DNA of 64,000 bases, taken from positions 4,216,001 through 4,280,000 of the forward strand of contig OY969903.1 of assembly GCA_963704405.1 (NCBI GenBank), given 5' to 3'. This DNA comes from MFD01213-c1 sp963704405 (GTDB lineage: Bacteria > Planctomycetota > Phycisphaerae > Tepidisphaerales > Tepidisphaeraceae). The notes beneath the pieces were generated by a model that saw nothing but the letters and a program-made list of their open reading frames with translations, did not search any database and was not told the origin of the DNA. This document shows, in pieces, positions 27,477-37,535 of the stretch. Numbering within the stretch: position 1 is the first letter of the stretch; the number at the start of each line of letters is the position of its first letter. The position numbers and the translations under genes are program-made.

Positions 27477-30400
27477 ATGTTTCTGAAGAAATCTGCCGCT
27501 GTGTCCAAAGCCGTCAACCCCATCATCGAAGCGCTTGAAGATCGCCGGCTCATGTCCGCTACCCTGACATTGAAGAACCTTGACGGCCTTCCGTTCAACA
27601 ATCGCCTCATCTTCAACAAAATCCAGAATCCTGATCCCACCTTCGGCAACACCACGCACGACACCGCCTTCCTGCAGCTTCAGAACACAGGTGACGCGCC
27701 CCTGACCATCAGCACCATTACGCCGCATGGTCCCTGGACGATCATTCAAAACCTGACAAGCACCACGATTGCCCCCGGCGGATCGGGCACCATCGAATTG
27801 CAGTTCACACAAACCCGCCTCCCGTCCCATTCAGTCAATGAAACCAACTTCACCAACAACAAGAATGGTGGCGCGGCCATCACCGACTCACTGGTGATCA
27901 ACAGCAACGACCCTGCCGCCCCGACCGCCAACGTCACCCTCGCCGGTTACTGGCAGAGCCAGTCCGAACACAACGCCGAACCAAACCTCACAACCATCAC
28001 CAATCTCCTCGGTGGCTTTGGAACGACTATCTCTTCGCCTTATTCCGTTGATCTCACCGAGGGCACAGGCGCTGGAAGCACGCCCACCTATTATGGCGAT
28101 GAATTCCAGAACACGACCAACGCCGATTGGGCCGCGGCCAACACCGCGCTGCCCGTCACCATCCGCCAACTCGCCGCTTTCCATACCGAAGGCAATGTCG
28201 TTCATACTTACTGGTATACCGGCAACACCAGCAGCCAATTCTCCCATTCACTGCTGACATCTCTCCCCACCGAAGGCCAGACGCTGCTTCCACATGCCTC
28301 CGGCGGTGGCGCGCTTCAGGCGAGCTTCAAGCCAAGCGGCGCTTTTGGTTTCCGCGTCGATAATGAATTCAGCAATGACGCCGTCAACGTCGCACATGGC
28401 CTCAGCACCGGCGGCGGTCATCACTTCCGCTTCTATCCGGTCAAAGATAGTTCCGGCAATGTCGAACCCAACACCTGGCTCGTTGCGATGGATTACTCGG
28501 TCCTCCAGACCGAAAACTTCGACTTCCAGGACAATGTCTTCATCGTCTCGAACATGCGGCCGAACACCATTCCCCCGGCCCCGGCCAACTTCACTGCAAC
28601 CAATGGCGCCGCTCCAGTCCTGACCTGGTCCGCCGTCACCTATCCAACCCTTGCCGGTTACAACCTCTATCGTGCCACTTCACCGGCGGGACCATTCACC
28701 ACACCGATCAACGGCGGCACACCCATCGCCGGAACCAGCTTTACAGATAGCGGCGCGCCTGCTGGCCCGCTCTATTATCAGCTCGCCGCGGTCGACAGCG
28801 CCTCGCACGTGGAATCCAGCCGCGTCAGCGCCAGCGCCAATCCTAATCAGGCGCCAATTGCCAATCCGGATGCATTTGATGTCGACGCCGGTGTTTCAGC
28901 CACGGTGAATGTCCTGGCCAATGACACGGACATTTCCGGAAGCCTCGATCCAACGAAAGTCCTGCTCGTTTCCTCGCCGGCCCACGGCACCGCTACCGTG
29001 GACCCTGTCACCGGCGAGGTCACATATACCTCGACCGCCGGCTTCTCTGGAACCGACACCTTCAGCTACACCGTGCGTGATTCGAACAACAACACCTCCG
29101 CCCCCGCGACGATCACGTTCACCGTCACAAATGTTCAGAACGCCAACCCCCTGGCCTCCAATGGTTCCGTGGAAGAACTCGCCGCTGCGGCGTTCACCAT
29201 CCCGCTGCCCCAGCCGACAAATTCCGTTGGTGATCCCATCACGCCCGCCTCAGTTGCGATCGTAACCCAGGGCACGCATGGCACCGCCGCGTTCAACCCC
29301 GATGGAACGTTCACCTACACCGTTGATCCCAATGTCGGCGCGAATTTTGTCGGCAGCGATTCCTTCACTTATAACTTTGTCGACACCAACGGCAAAACCT
29401 CCAATACCGCGACCATTTCACTGAACGTCGGTGTCACCATCTCTTCGGTCAAAGGGGCGACAAGCAAGTCGATCACCTACACCGACGCCGGTGGCGCAGT
29501 CGCCACCATCACCCTGAACAAAGGCCAGGCGAATGTATTCTTCGGCGGTGGCAGCGGAGCGTTCAGCGCCGGCAAAGGCGGCAAGGGAATCGTCGTCACC
29601 CTGACCGGCGGCCTCGTCATCAGCGATGTCGTCGCCAGCAACACAACCGCCGCCAGCGTGCTCTCGCTCAAGACAGCCGGCAACAAAGGCATCGTCACCC
29701 TCCAGGGCCTCAGTGACGCCGGCATCCTTGGCAAGTTCATCGCCAAAAACGCCAATCTCGATGGCACGATTGATACCACCACCATCAACGTCGCCGGTCT
29801 CGGCACGCTCCAACTCGCCAGCGCCAATACCTCAATCATCCGTCTCGGCAACCTGTTCGCTCCCGGCACAACGATCCTGACCGGCGCGGTTACAGACTCC
29901 CTCATCAACAGCACCGGCGCCATCAAAAGCCTCAAGGCCGCCTCGTGGACCAATACCGATAACGCCAATCAGGCCATCAGCGCCCCCTCCATCGGCGTCA
30001 TGACGATCTCCGGCGATTTTGATCCCAACCTCATCCTTTCCGGCAGCAGCACCGCCCTCCCAACGCTCGGCACCGCAAAAGTGCTCGGTCACCTCGGCGC
30101 AGGCGAATGGGATATCACCGGCAACGCCCGCTCCATCACCGCCGGTACCGCCACCACGTCCTGGGCCGCCAATGTCAGCGGAACACTCAGCGCTTTAACC
30201 ATTAAATCCGGTGGCCTCGCCTCTGACGTAAACGCCGGCGCGCTCGGCAACATGAGCATCCTGGGCGGCGGGGCCCTGACCAGCGTCGTCACCGCCGCCA
30301 ACGCCAAAACCATCAAGGTCACCGGAGCCCTCACCGGCGCAACCTTAAATCTCACCGGCGCCGGAACGACCCTCAAAAGCCTCATTGCCACCGGTGGCAT

Positions 30401-30788
30401 CTCCGCATCGACCATCACCACCGGCGGTGACATCCTCTCCATCGTTGCCGCCTCCCTCACCGATTCCACCATCGACGCCGGCACCACCGCCACCCTCGCA
30501 TCAGCAACACTGGCAAACCTCGGTGGCGCCACCCTTCGCTCCATCCGCCTCACCGCCAAGCCCGGCGTCGCGTTCTCCAACTCCCAGATCGTCGCCCATA
30601 CCATCACCAGCGCCTCGATCGGAGTCGTCAGCACCAGCAACGGCGGCACCACTGAGGGCCTTGGCGCAGCCGCCTACAAAACCGTCTCCGCCACCGTCAA
30701 CGGCGCCAAGAGCGTCTTCAGCCTCAAGCAACTCGTCCCCCCAGGCCTGACCTTTGGTGACTTCGTCATCAAAATCATCAACGCCTGA
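27477..30788 (+). CDS. Large secreted multidomain protein with LEPR-XLL-type N-terminus and cadherin-like repeats
   Basis: 1103 residues. LEDRRLMSA is at residues 21-29. Then come an Ig-like/ASPM-type domain (about 30-160; LQLQNTGDAPLTISTI), a beta-rich region (160-360), an Fn3-like domain (PAPANFTATNGAAPVLTWSA), and two tandem cadherin-like (Big_9 type) domains (about 460-650; ANPDAFDVDAGVSATVNVLA, GTDTFSYTVRD and GSDSFTYNFVD). The last 450 residues are repetitive Gly/Ala/Thr/Ser beta-helix-like sequence. GGAGG lies 4 nt before the ATG. It is probably a cell-surface or extracellular structural or adhesive protein; no catalytic domain was recognised. A strong terminator follows. Confidence 0.85.
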   Translation: MFLKKSAAVSKAVNPIIEALEDRRLMSATLTLKNLDGLPFNNRLIFNKIQNPDPTFGNTTHDTAFLQLQNTGDAPLTISTITPHGPWTIIQNLTSTTIAPGGSGTIELQFTQTRLPSHSVNETNFTNNKNGGAAITDSLVINSNDPAAPTANVTLAGYWQSQSEHNAEPNLTTITNLLGGFGTTISSPYSVDLTEGTGAGSTPTYYGDEFQNTTNADWAAANTALPVTIRQLAAFHTEGNVVHTYWYTGNTSSQFSHSLLTSLPTEGQTLLPHASGGGALQASFKPSGAFGFRVDNEFSNDAVNVAHGLSTGGGHHFRFYPVKDSSGNVEPNTWLVAMDYSVLQTENFDFQDNVFIVSNMRPNTIPPAPANFTATNGAAPVLTWSAVTYPTLAGYNLYRATSPAGPFTTPINGGTPIAGTSFTDSGAPAGPLYYQLAAVDSASHVESSRVSASANPNQAPIANPDAFDVDAGVSATVNVLANDTDISGSLDPTKVLLVSSPAHGTATVDPVTGEVTYTSTAGFSGTDTFSYTVRDSNNNTSAPATITFTVTNVQNANPLASNGSVEELAAAAFTIPLPQPTNSVGDPITPASVAIVTQGTHGTAAFNPDGTFTYTVDPNVGANFVGSDSFTYNFVDTNGKTSNTATISLNVGVTISSVKGATSKSITYTDAGGAVATITLNKGQANVFFGGGSGAFSAGKGGKGIVVTLTGGLVISDVVASNTTAASVLSLKTAGNKGIVTLQGLSDAGILGKFIAKNANLDGTIDTTTINVAGLGTLQLASANTSIIRLGNLFAPGTTILTGAVTDSLINSTGAIKSLKAASWTNTDNANQAISAPSIGVMTISGDFDPNLILSGSSTALPTLGTAKVLGHLGAGEWDITGNARSITAGTATTSWAANVSGTLSALTIKSGGLASDVNAGALGNMSILGGGALTSVVTAANAKTIKVTGALTGATLNLTGAGTTLKSLIATGGISASTITTGGDILSIVAASLTDSTIDAGTTATLASATLANLGGATLRSIRLTAKPGVAFSNSQIVAHTITSASIGVVSTSNGGTTEGLGAAAYKTVSATVNGAKSVFSLKQLVPPGLTFGDFVIKIINA

Positions 30789-30805
30789 TCCGATATCCCA
30801 AATCC

Positions 30806-30849
30806 AAAAACAGCAGGACCGCGACTCCCGTCGCGGTCCTGCTGTTTTT
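30806..30849. terminator. Strong bidirectional terminator
   Basis: A perfect 20-bp inverted repeat, arms 30806-30825 and 30830-30849 with a 4-nt loop, carries AAAAA on the left and TTTTT on the right. It therefore works on either strand. It lies between two converging secreted-protein genes and should end both transcripts. Confidence 0.93.
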
Positions 30850-30886
30850 ACGTCTGCTCACCCCCCCTTTATCCGTGTGCTTAAAA

Positions 30887-32590
30887 TCAGTGCATCACAT
30901 GTTCGACATTCATAACAGTGTCGACTGAATCAACGCTCGCCGCATCATTCCCGGCGCCGCCGTCGATGAAGGTTTTGCCGCCATCTTTAGCAAGCAACGT
31001 ATCATTGCCCGTTCCGCCAAACAGCGCATCCGTCCCGCCGTTGGAGATGAGTGTGTCATTTCCACCGTTGCCAAACAGGGCATTATCCGCGGCCGTTCCC
31101 TTGATCAGATCATTCCCGCTCCCGCCGTACACCCGCTCAATGTCTTTATAAACATTGTCGTGCTCTCCAGCCTCTCCGTCGTCAGCGTAGACGCCGATCC
31201 CAATTGTCAGATTCGCCGTGCGGCTTGAATAATCCACAGTATCAATCCCGCTGCCGCCTGACATGAAGTCCGCGCCTTTTCCACCGTCGATGAGGTCATT
31301 GCCTGCATCACCATAAATCGAATCATTTCCACCAAGACCCAGAAGTGTGTCATTTCCCCCGCCGCCGGCGATGTAATTGTTCGCGTCGGATCCTTTGATG
31401 AAGTCGTTGCCGGAGCCACCGATGACAGCTTCGATATCTTTATAGACGTTGTCGTGTTCGCCGGCTTCACCATCATCGGCAAACACGCCAATTCCAATCG
31501 TTAGATTTGCCGTTCGGGCAGAGTAATCCACGGTATCAAAACCACCACCGCCCGAGAAAAAGTCCGCTTCGTGGCCGCCCTTCAGAGTGTCATTCCCATC
31601 ATCCCCATTGAGCGTGGCGGCGGAGCCGGAGCCGGTGTCGACAGACAGCAAATCATTGCCCATGCCGCCATTGACCGTAGTCGCAGAGGCGTTTGATGCC
31701 TCGATCGTGTCGTTGCCCGCACCGCCGTCAATGCTGATGCTGTCCGCGCCACCGCCGTTGACGGTGATATGGTTGTTCAGGGCGTTGCCGCTGACCAGTA
31801 AAGATGACCATCCACCGCCAGGGATCAATGCGTTTTCGACATCCGCCGCCGATGCATCGACATGGCCATCACTCCAGCCTCCGACGCCGGCAAGATTAAT
31901 CGAGAGGGCGCCGCCGCCCGCGGCCGGCGTAGTGTCGAGCGTATCGATTCCATCCCCACCGCCAATGGTGATCGTGCTGTCTTCATACCACTGAAATGTG
32001 TCGTTGCCCGCGTCCCCATTTTCAACTGCGAATCCACCGCCACCGCCGTTCTCGCTGTCGTCAAGGAAGGTATCGTTGCCCGCGCCGCCGTTAAGGGTAA
32101 ATGTCCCCAGCGCAAGCCCATGCACCTGCAATGAGTCATCGCCTCCGTCGCCATCGATAACGTCCGCGCTGTATCGCGCACCGCCGTTTTCAAAAGCAAG
32201 GCGATCGGTGATCGTGTCGTTCCCATCGCCGCCGCTCAGCGTGCTGGGGATATAGGTGGTGTCGAGGTTTCCATCTTCAAGGATCGTGTCGTTCCCGCCC
32301 AGTCCATTCACATGAATGCGCTTCACGTTTGCGGCGTTAAATTTCGTGGTCCCGCCGGAAAGAATTACATTCACATTCCCGCTCAAAGACCCGCCAGACT
32401 GTCCGGCTTCAATATTGATCTCAATGCTGTCTGCACCGCTTGTCCCCGTGACCGTGAGCGTTCCATCCGCGCCAAGCACCGCGCTTGCGCTGAGCAGCAT
32501 CCGCTGCTCCATCATTTCAATCACCGGCTGCATCGCCCCGGCGATCTTCCAGGGCTGCCGCTGCTTGTCCTTCGCGCATTGTAGTGCCAT
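30887..32590 (-). CDS. Secreted RTX-like calcium-binding repeat protein
   Basis: 567 residues from ATG 32590, which has GGGAG 7 nt upstream; the longer frame from 32668 is not supported. MEQRMLLSA near residues 27-35 is a LEPR-XLL variant. The rest is many RTX nonapeptides of GGxGNDxL type (GGDGNDTIT, GGAGNDTIE, GNGGNDTLI), which fold into a calcium-bound parallel beta-roll. A 98-residue unit containing RTANLTIGIG and ADDGEAGEHDNVYKDIE occurs twice in tandem. No enzyme domain was seen, so a surface or matrix role is the likeliest reading. Confidence 0.88.
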   Translation of the reverse strand: MALQCAKDKQRQPWKIAGAMQPVIEMMEQRMLLSASAVLGADGTLTVTGTSGADSIEINIEAGQSGGSLSGNVNVILSGGTTKFNAANVKRIHVNGLGGNDTILEDGNLDTTYIPSTLSGGDGNDTITDRLAFENGGARYSADVIDGDGGDDSLQVHGLALGTFTLNGGAGNDTFLDDSENGGGGGFAVENGDAGNDTFQWYEDSTITIGGGDGIDTLDTTPAAGGGALSINLAGVGGWSDGHVDASAADVENALIPGGGWSSLLVSGNALNNHITVNGGGADSISIDGGAGNDTIEASNASATTVNGGMGNDLLSVDTGSGSAATLNGDDGNDTLKGGHEADFFSGGGGFDTVDYSARTANLTIGIGVFADDGEAGEHDNVYKDIEAVIGGSGNDFIKGSDANNYIAGGGGNDTLLGLGGNDSIYGDAGNDLIDGGKGADFMSGGSGIDTVDYSSRTANLTIGIGVYADDGEAGEHDNVYKDIERVYGGSGNDLIKGTAADNALFGNGGNDTLISNGGTDALFGGTGNDTLLAKDGGKTFIDGGAGNDAASVDSVDTVMNVEHVMH

Positions 32591-33002
32591 GATCCATCTC
32601 CCAAAAAAAGACCACAGATTTGTGTTTTTGAAATGTGCCGCCGAACATGCCATCGCTCGCCAATGCAAAATATCGTTGTGGCGGCATGTCGGCTAATTTG
32701 ATGTCATCAGGAATATGGCCCGAGCCTTTCCTTAAAAGATGCGGGTCGCGAGGCTAGATTTGCCATATCGGTGCGAGGCGCGAATATATGTCCCATCCAT
32801 AATTTTGAGAATCCCTTAAGTTATGACGCTAACTGTAACTTAACAGCCGCATCGTCGTTCTGTAATGAGAATGGACGTCGCCGTTTGCCGCCGCGGACAA
32901 ACGTAAGTTGTAGATTCGCCTGGGATTTCGCGACTTCTGCCGTCCCCCGATTACAATTGTCGCGGCTGCTGTCTTTTTCGCCTTTACCCGGAATGTTTTG
33001 AT
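32591..33002. other. Divergent intergenic region with an inverted repeat
   Basis: No gene is visible. A perfect 8-bp inverted repeat TTAAGTTA (32816-32823) and TAACTTAA (32836-32843), 12 nt apart, could be an operator or protein-binding site. The region holds the promoters of the RTX-like gene and the nucleotide-sugar dehydrogenase. Confidence 0.35.
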
Positions 33003-34315
33003 ATGACGCTGACAGAAAAAATTTCCAATCGCTCCGCCGTCGTCGGTGTCATCGGCCTCGGTTATGTCGGCTTGCCGCTTTTGGCGGCTTTCCATCGCGC
33101 CGGTTTTACCGTGATCGGTTTTGACGTAGACCCAAAAAAAATTGAATCTCTTCAACGCGGCGAAAACTATCTCAAGCATCTCGGCCAATCTCTCGTCTCC
33201 GACATCAAACGCCAGGGCCGCTTCGACGCCACCACGGATTTGGCTCGTCTTGCCGAGGCCGACGCCATCCTCATCTGCGTCCCCACACCGCTCGGCAAAC
33301 ATCTCGAGCCCGATCTCAGTTACGTCGAGCAAACCGCCGCCGACGTCGCCAAAACCTTGCGCCGGGCCAACTCATCGTGCTGGAATCCACCACCTATCCC
33401 GGCACCACGCGCGAAATCGTCCTCCCGCGCCTTGCTGCCCGTGGTCTAAAGCTCGGAGCCGATTTCTTTCTCGCCTTCTCCCCCGAACGCGAAGACCCCG
33501 GCCGCAAGGACTTCAATACCCAGACCATCCCCAAGCTTGTCGGCGGCATAGACTCCGCCAGCGGCGACATAGCTGTCGCGCTCTATCAGCAGGCCATCGA
33601 GAAGGTCATTCCCGTTTCCAGCGCGGAAGTGGCAGAAGCAGCTAAACTCCTGGAGAACGTCTACCGCGCCGTCAACATCGCGCTGGTGAACGAAATGAAA
33701 ACCGTTCTCTCGGCCATGGGGATTGACGTCTGGGAAGTGATCCGCGCCGCCGCCACCAAACCGTTCGGCTACCAGCCGTTTTATCCCGGTCCCGGCCTGG
33801 GGGGTCACTGCATCCCCATTGATCCCTATTACCTCACCTGGAAAGCCCGCGAGGTCGGCCTCCCCACCCGCTTCATCGAACTCGCCGGCGAAATCAACCA
33901 CGCCATGCCGCAGTATGTCATCGAGCGCCTGGTCCTCGGGCTCAACGCGCGGGCCAAAGCCGTAAAAGGCAGTCGCATTCTGGTGCTGGGCCTGGCCTAC
34001 AAACCTGACGTAGACGATGTCAGAGAAAGCCCCAGCTTCGAACTGATCGAAAAGCTCACGGAACTAGGCGCAACGGTTGATTACAACGACCCCCATGTTC
34101 CCGCCACACACAAAATGCGCAAGTACGGTGACCTCGGTATGAAAAGCGTCTCCCTGACCCCCGAATCCCTGAAAACGTACGACTGCGTTCTGATTGCCAC
34201 CAACCACAAACTGTATGACTGGCGGCTCATAGCTGACCACGCCACCCTGATCATCGACACCAGAAACGCCCTGAAAGACATCACCGGCCCCCGCAGCCAC
34301 ATCATCCCCGCCTGA
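33003..34315 (+). CDS. Nucleotide-sugar 6-dehydrogenase (UDP-GlcNAc/UDP-glucose dehydrogenase family), frameshifted
   Basis: About 437 residues when joined. It oxidises C6 of a UDP-sugar to the uronic acid with 2 NAD. The N-terminal Rossmann domain has GVIGLGYVGLPL, and ILICVPTPLGKHLEPDLSYV fits the WbpA/WecC-like group. The second part has ESTTYPGTT, the catalytic Cys in GPGLGGHCIPIDPYY, and GLAYKPDVDDVRESPS. The frames switch at the GGG run 33364-33366; one extra G gives RRGQLIVLESTTYPGTT. Probably supplies a uronate for surface polysaccharide. The split is most likely a sequence error since both halves are fully conserved. Confidence 0.9.
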
Positions 34316-34341
34316 AGAACTCCCCCGCCCCCTTTCCTCCA

Positions 34342-34716
34342 TCACCCCTCTTCCGCCGGCTCAATCGTCACTGTCAGCCCCTTTGATTGCAGTTGCTCCT
34401 GATAGAGTTCCGCCCGCTCCTTATGTGTTGTCAGCAGCAGCGCCACCCCGGTCTTATCCGCCTCCTTCGTCCGAAGTCCCGCCTCCTGCTTATTCAACGG
34501 CGTCAGTTCCACGATCGCCCCGATCACAAAATCCACACTGTTCTTGTCATCGTTGTGAAGCAGCACCTTCCAGGGCGGCAAATGACCGGGTGGTTTCTTC
34601 TTTGTGGTTCGCTTCGGCGCTTTCTTCGGTTTGGCGGTTGCGGTGCCGCCGGAATTCTGCGAACTTCCTGCAGGGCTTTCGTCACCCTCATTTTTCTTCT
34701 TACTGCTTTCGGCCAT
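34342..34716 (-). CDS. clpS: ATP-dependent Clp protease adaptor ClpS
   Basis: 124 residues. The ClpS core (about 48-122) has PPWKVLLHNDDKNSVDFVI, GVALLLTTHKERAELYQEQL and a final LTVTIEPAEE. It delivers N-degron substrates to ClpAP. The first 45 residues are a Lys/Ser/Pro-rich, probably disordered extension longer than in proteobacterial ClpS. It converges with the nucleotide-sugar dehydrogenase, 26 nt apart. No clpA lies in the window. Confidence 0.9.
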   Translation of the reverse strand: MAESSKKKNEGDESPAGSSQNSGGTATAKPKKAPKRTTKKKPPGHLPPWKVLLHNDDKNSVDFVIGAIVELTPLNKQEAGLRTKEADKTGVALLLTTHKERAELYQEQLQSKGLTVTIEPAEEG

Positions 34717-34934
34717 GCTGACTCCTTAGGGCTCTTTTGCACTCACACCCAACCTCCAATGCTGGGCGGACGCGGTGGCTGATTATACCCTGCCCGGCCA
34801 CCAGACCATAGACATTTCTCCCCGGGCGAGCCCATCCTCACATATGCTCGCCGCAAACATATGCTGCTCTTTCTAATCCAGTGCCGCGCATTCCATCCCA
34901 TGCAATCGCTCGCGCCCGAAGTTAAAGTGCAAAG

Positions 34935-36065
34935 ATGCCCGAAAGTCGGATTATTGCCGGCGCCATGAGCGGAACCAGCGCCGACGGCGTAGACATCGCC
35001 CTCGTCCGCATCGAAGGCCGCGGTTTAGACATGTCTGCCCGCCTTCTTGCCCACCATCACGTCAACTATTCATCAGAGCTTCGCGCTGCAATCTTCACCT
35101 GCCGCAATGCCGGCGAAATTAAACTGTCTGACCTCGCCGCCATGGCCCGCCAAATCTCCCTCGCCTACGCGCAGGCCGTGAATGAAACTTTGCACAGCGC
35201 CGCCCTCACCAGCGCGGATATCGCTGCCATCGCCGCCCATGGTCAAACGCTTTATCACGATCCCCCGAGCACCATCCAATGGTTCGATCCTGCTTTGCTC
35301 GCCGCCGAGACGCGATGCACGGTCGTCAGCGACTTCCGCCGGGCCGACTGCGCCGCCGGCGGGCAAGGGGCGCCGCTTGTTCCGTTCGCCGACTGCATTC
35401 TCTTCAGCGATCCGGTTAAACATCGCGTCCTTCTCAACCTCGGCGGCATCGCCAATGTCACGTCTCTTCCCGCCGGCGGCTCCATCGATTCGCTCCTCGC
35501 CTTTGACACCGGCCCCGGCAACTGCATCAGCGATTTCCTCATGCGTCAAATGCACCCCGAAGGCCCCGGGGTCGATCTCGACGGCGCACTCGCCTCTCAT
35601 GGCAAACCGGATGAAGCCGTCGTTCTGAACGTTCTTTCCGCTCCCTTCTTCAAGCAGCGCCCGCCGCGCAGCACCGACGGTCCCGCGATGATCGATCTCT
35701 TTTTCCAGGCCCTGCAAGACCCCGGCTCGCGCGGCAAACTCCCTAATCATCTGGCAACCGCCTGCCTCATCAGCGCCACCGCCATCGCAAGGGCGCTGCG
35801 AGAATTTCTTCCCCATTTCCCCGACGAAGTCATCGCCAGCGGAGGCGGCGTCAAAAACCAGATCCTTATGGACTTCCTGAAAAAACAACTTCTGGGCGTC
35901 TCCCTCAAAACCACTGAAGAAATGGGCATCCCCACCGACGCCAAAGAAGCCATCGCCTTTGCGCTCTTAGGCGCTGCAACGCTGGACAACGAACCTTCAA
36001 ATGTTCCCGCCGCCACGGGCGCTACCCGTCGGGCAGTCTTGGGAAGCATCACTCCCGGGCCATAA
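34935..36065 (+). CDS. anmK: Anhydro-N-acetylmuramic acid kinase
   Basis: 376 residues. It phosphorylates and opens 1,6-anhydroMurNAc to MurNAc-6-phosphate in peptidoglycan recycling. N-terminal GAMSGTSADGVDIALVRIEG is diagnostic; AAHGQTLYHDP, FDTGPGNCISD and ASGGGVKNQILM follow. The last 20 residues are non-conserved. There is no ribosome site, but a TAAAGT box lies 6 nt before the ATG, so translation may be leaderless. It suggests a peptidoglycan wall is present. It ends 35 nt before the convergent thioredoxin gene. Confidence 0.92.
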   Translation: MPESRIIAGAMSGTSADGVDIALVRIEGRGLDMSARLLAHHHVNYSSELRAAIFTCRNAGEIKLSDLAAMARQISLAYAQAVNETLHSAALTSADIAAIAAHGQTLYHDPPSTIQWFDPALLAAETRCTVVSDFRRADCAAGGQGAPLVPFADCILFSDPVKHRVLLNLGGIANVTSLPAGGSIDSLLAFDTGPGNCISDFLMRQMHPEGPGVDLDGALASHGKPDEAVVLNVLSAPFFKQRPPRSTDGPAMIDLFFQALQDPGSRGKLPNHLATACLISATAIARALREFLPHFPDEVIASGGGVKNQILMDFLKKQLLGVSLKTTEEMGIPTDAKEAIAFALLGAATLDNEPSNVPAATGATRRAVLGSITPGP

Positions 36066-36099
36066 CGGCCGCGGCTTTTGTGTGAAATGGATCTTTCGC

Positions 36100-36558
36100 T
36101 CACGCCTTTTTCAGCGCGTTCAAAACCGCATCCTTCGGCTGAACCCCCACCAGCCGATTCACCAGGTTCCCCTTCTTAAAGATCAGCAGGGTTGGAATGC
36201 TTTCGATGCGGAACTGCATGGCCAGGCGCTGGTTTTCGTCGACGTTCAACTTGGTCACGCGGAATCTGCCGGCTGATTCCTCGGCCAGCTTTTTGATCAT
36301 GGGATCGATCATCCGGCATGGGCCGCACCAGTCGGCCCAGCAATCGACCAGCACCGGACGATCGCCGGCCTTGAGCACTTCATCTTCAAAGTTTTTTTCG
36401 CTGATGGAAATCGGATGAGAAGGGGTGGCGGGAGCGGTGGGGGTGGAAGGCGGGGCGAGGTTTGCGCCGCATCGGCCGCACTTGGGAATGAGATGATCGA
36501 GGCGGGCGTCATCGACCCGGTTTTTTGCACCGCATTGGGGGCACGCGATTACAAACAT
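36100..36558 (-). CDS. trxC: Thioredoxin with N-terminal zinc ribbon (thioredoxin 2 type)
   Basis: 152 residues. The N-terminus has CPQC and CGRC, a four-Cys zinc ribbon as in TrxC. The thioredoxin fold follows with WADWCGPCRMIDP as the active site and IESIPTLLIFKKG with the conserved cis-Pro. It reduces protein disulfides in the cytoplasm and is often linked to oxidative stress defence. A Pro/Thr/Ala-rich linker separates the parts. GGAG precedes the ATG. Confidence 0.9.
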   Translation of the reverse strand: MFVIACPQCGAKNRVDDARLDHLIPKCGRCGANLAPPSTPTAPATPSHPISISEKNFEDEVLKAGDRPVLVDCWADWCGPCRMIDPMIKKLAEESAGRFRVTKLNVDENQRLAMQFRIESIPTLLIFKKGNLVNRLVGVQPKDAVLNALKKA

Positions 36559-36861
36559 CTGCTTTCTCCATTACCCTCGCGGCTTAGCATACACAGGAGA
36601 TGAAAAAGTGGGAGCTTGCGATGTCTAAGATTTATAAGTCGCAAAATTCTGTCCTTGTGTTAATACTACCGCTGGTGCGTTTCGGACCGTGGGTGGCCTG
36701 AAGGTGATGGTGGCCGCGCGCCAGATAAGGGGCTCAACGCATGGGCTCGCTGTTCTTCGAACGTCAATTTTGACGAAACACTCTTGGTGGTTTGTCGCGC
36801 GGATTGTCATGCCCGCCGGGTGGGCATCCGTTTGCGGAACCGCAGTATTGTCGGGCTTTGA

Positions 36862-37508
36862 ATGCCTCTTGATGCCAAGCTGCGAAAGCGCCTGGAGCGC
36901 GCCCTCAGCGTGGTCGATGACCACGCCACACCCGGTCCGCGCCTCGTGGACGACGCCGGGCGTTTGTGGCGGCGCGTCCAGAAATTTCTCGGTCTCGGGC
37001 TGATCCCCAAAGGCGCGGATCTCGATGCGCTGGAATTGGCATCGTTTGCGCTGCAACTTCCGTTTCGGCAGAACAAAGTGCCCGCGGTCGGCAAGCTGGG
37101 GCGAACCAATCTGAAGGAAAGAGCCGAGCAGGCGGCCGAAATGCTTGTGGGATTGCTTGGGGAAGAAGCGGATGAATCGCTGCTCGATCGCGCAACCCGT
37201 CTGCTCCATGAACTCCCGCACCGTTCTCCCATCATTGATGAAGCCAAGATATTGGCCGACGCGGTAAATCTCGATGATTTCGGCGTCACCGGACTGATTC
37301 AGCAGGCCGTCCAGCTTACGCGCAGGGGGATGGGCTGACGCAGGTCGGTGAAGGGGCGGAGAAACGGGAGCAGTATGGCTACTGGGACGCGCGGTTGAAA
37401 GATGGGTTTCATTTTGAGCCGGTGCGGCAGATGGCGCTCCGCCGACTGGAAAATGCCCGCACAGCCGCGAAACTGTTGGCGACAGAGATTGCGGAAGATC
37501 AGCCGTAG
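36862..37508 (+). CDS. Uncharacterised protein, frameshifted
   Basis: About 215 residues when joined. I do not recognise the family. The protein is mostly helical and charged (KLRKRLERALSVVDDHATPG, ERAEQAAEMLVGLLGEEADE). The first frame ends at 37338; the second continues as DGLTQVGEGAEKREQYGYWD to the stop at 37506-37508. Adding one G to the GGGGG run at 37325-37329 joins them. It lies just upstream of an amidohydrolase. The 300 bp before it (36559-36861) shows no gene. Confidence that it is a gene is fair; function is unknown. Confidence 0.55.
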
Positions 37509-37535
37509 ATTTGCCGGATCAGGTTTATCTCTTAT

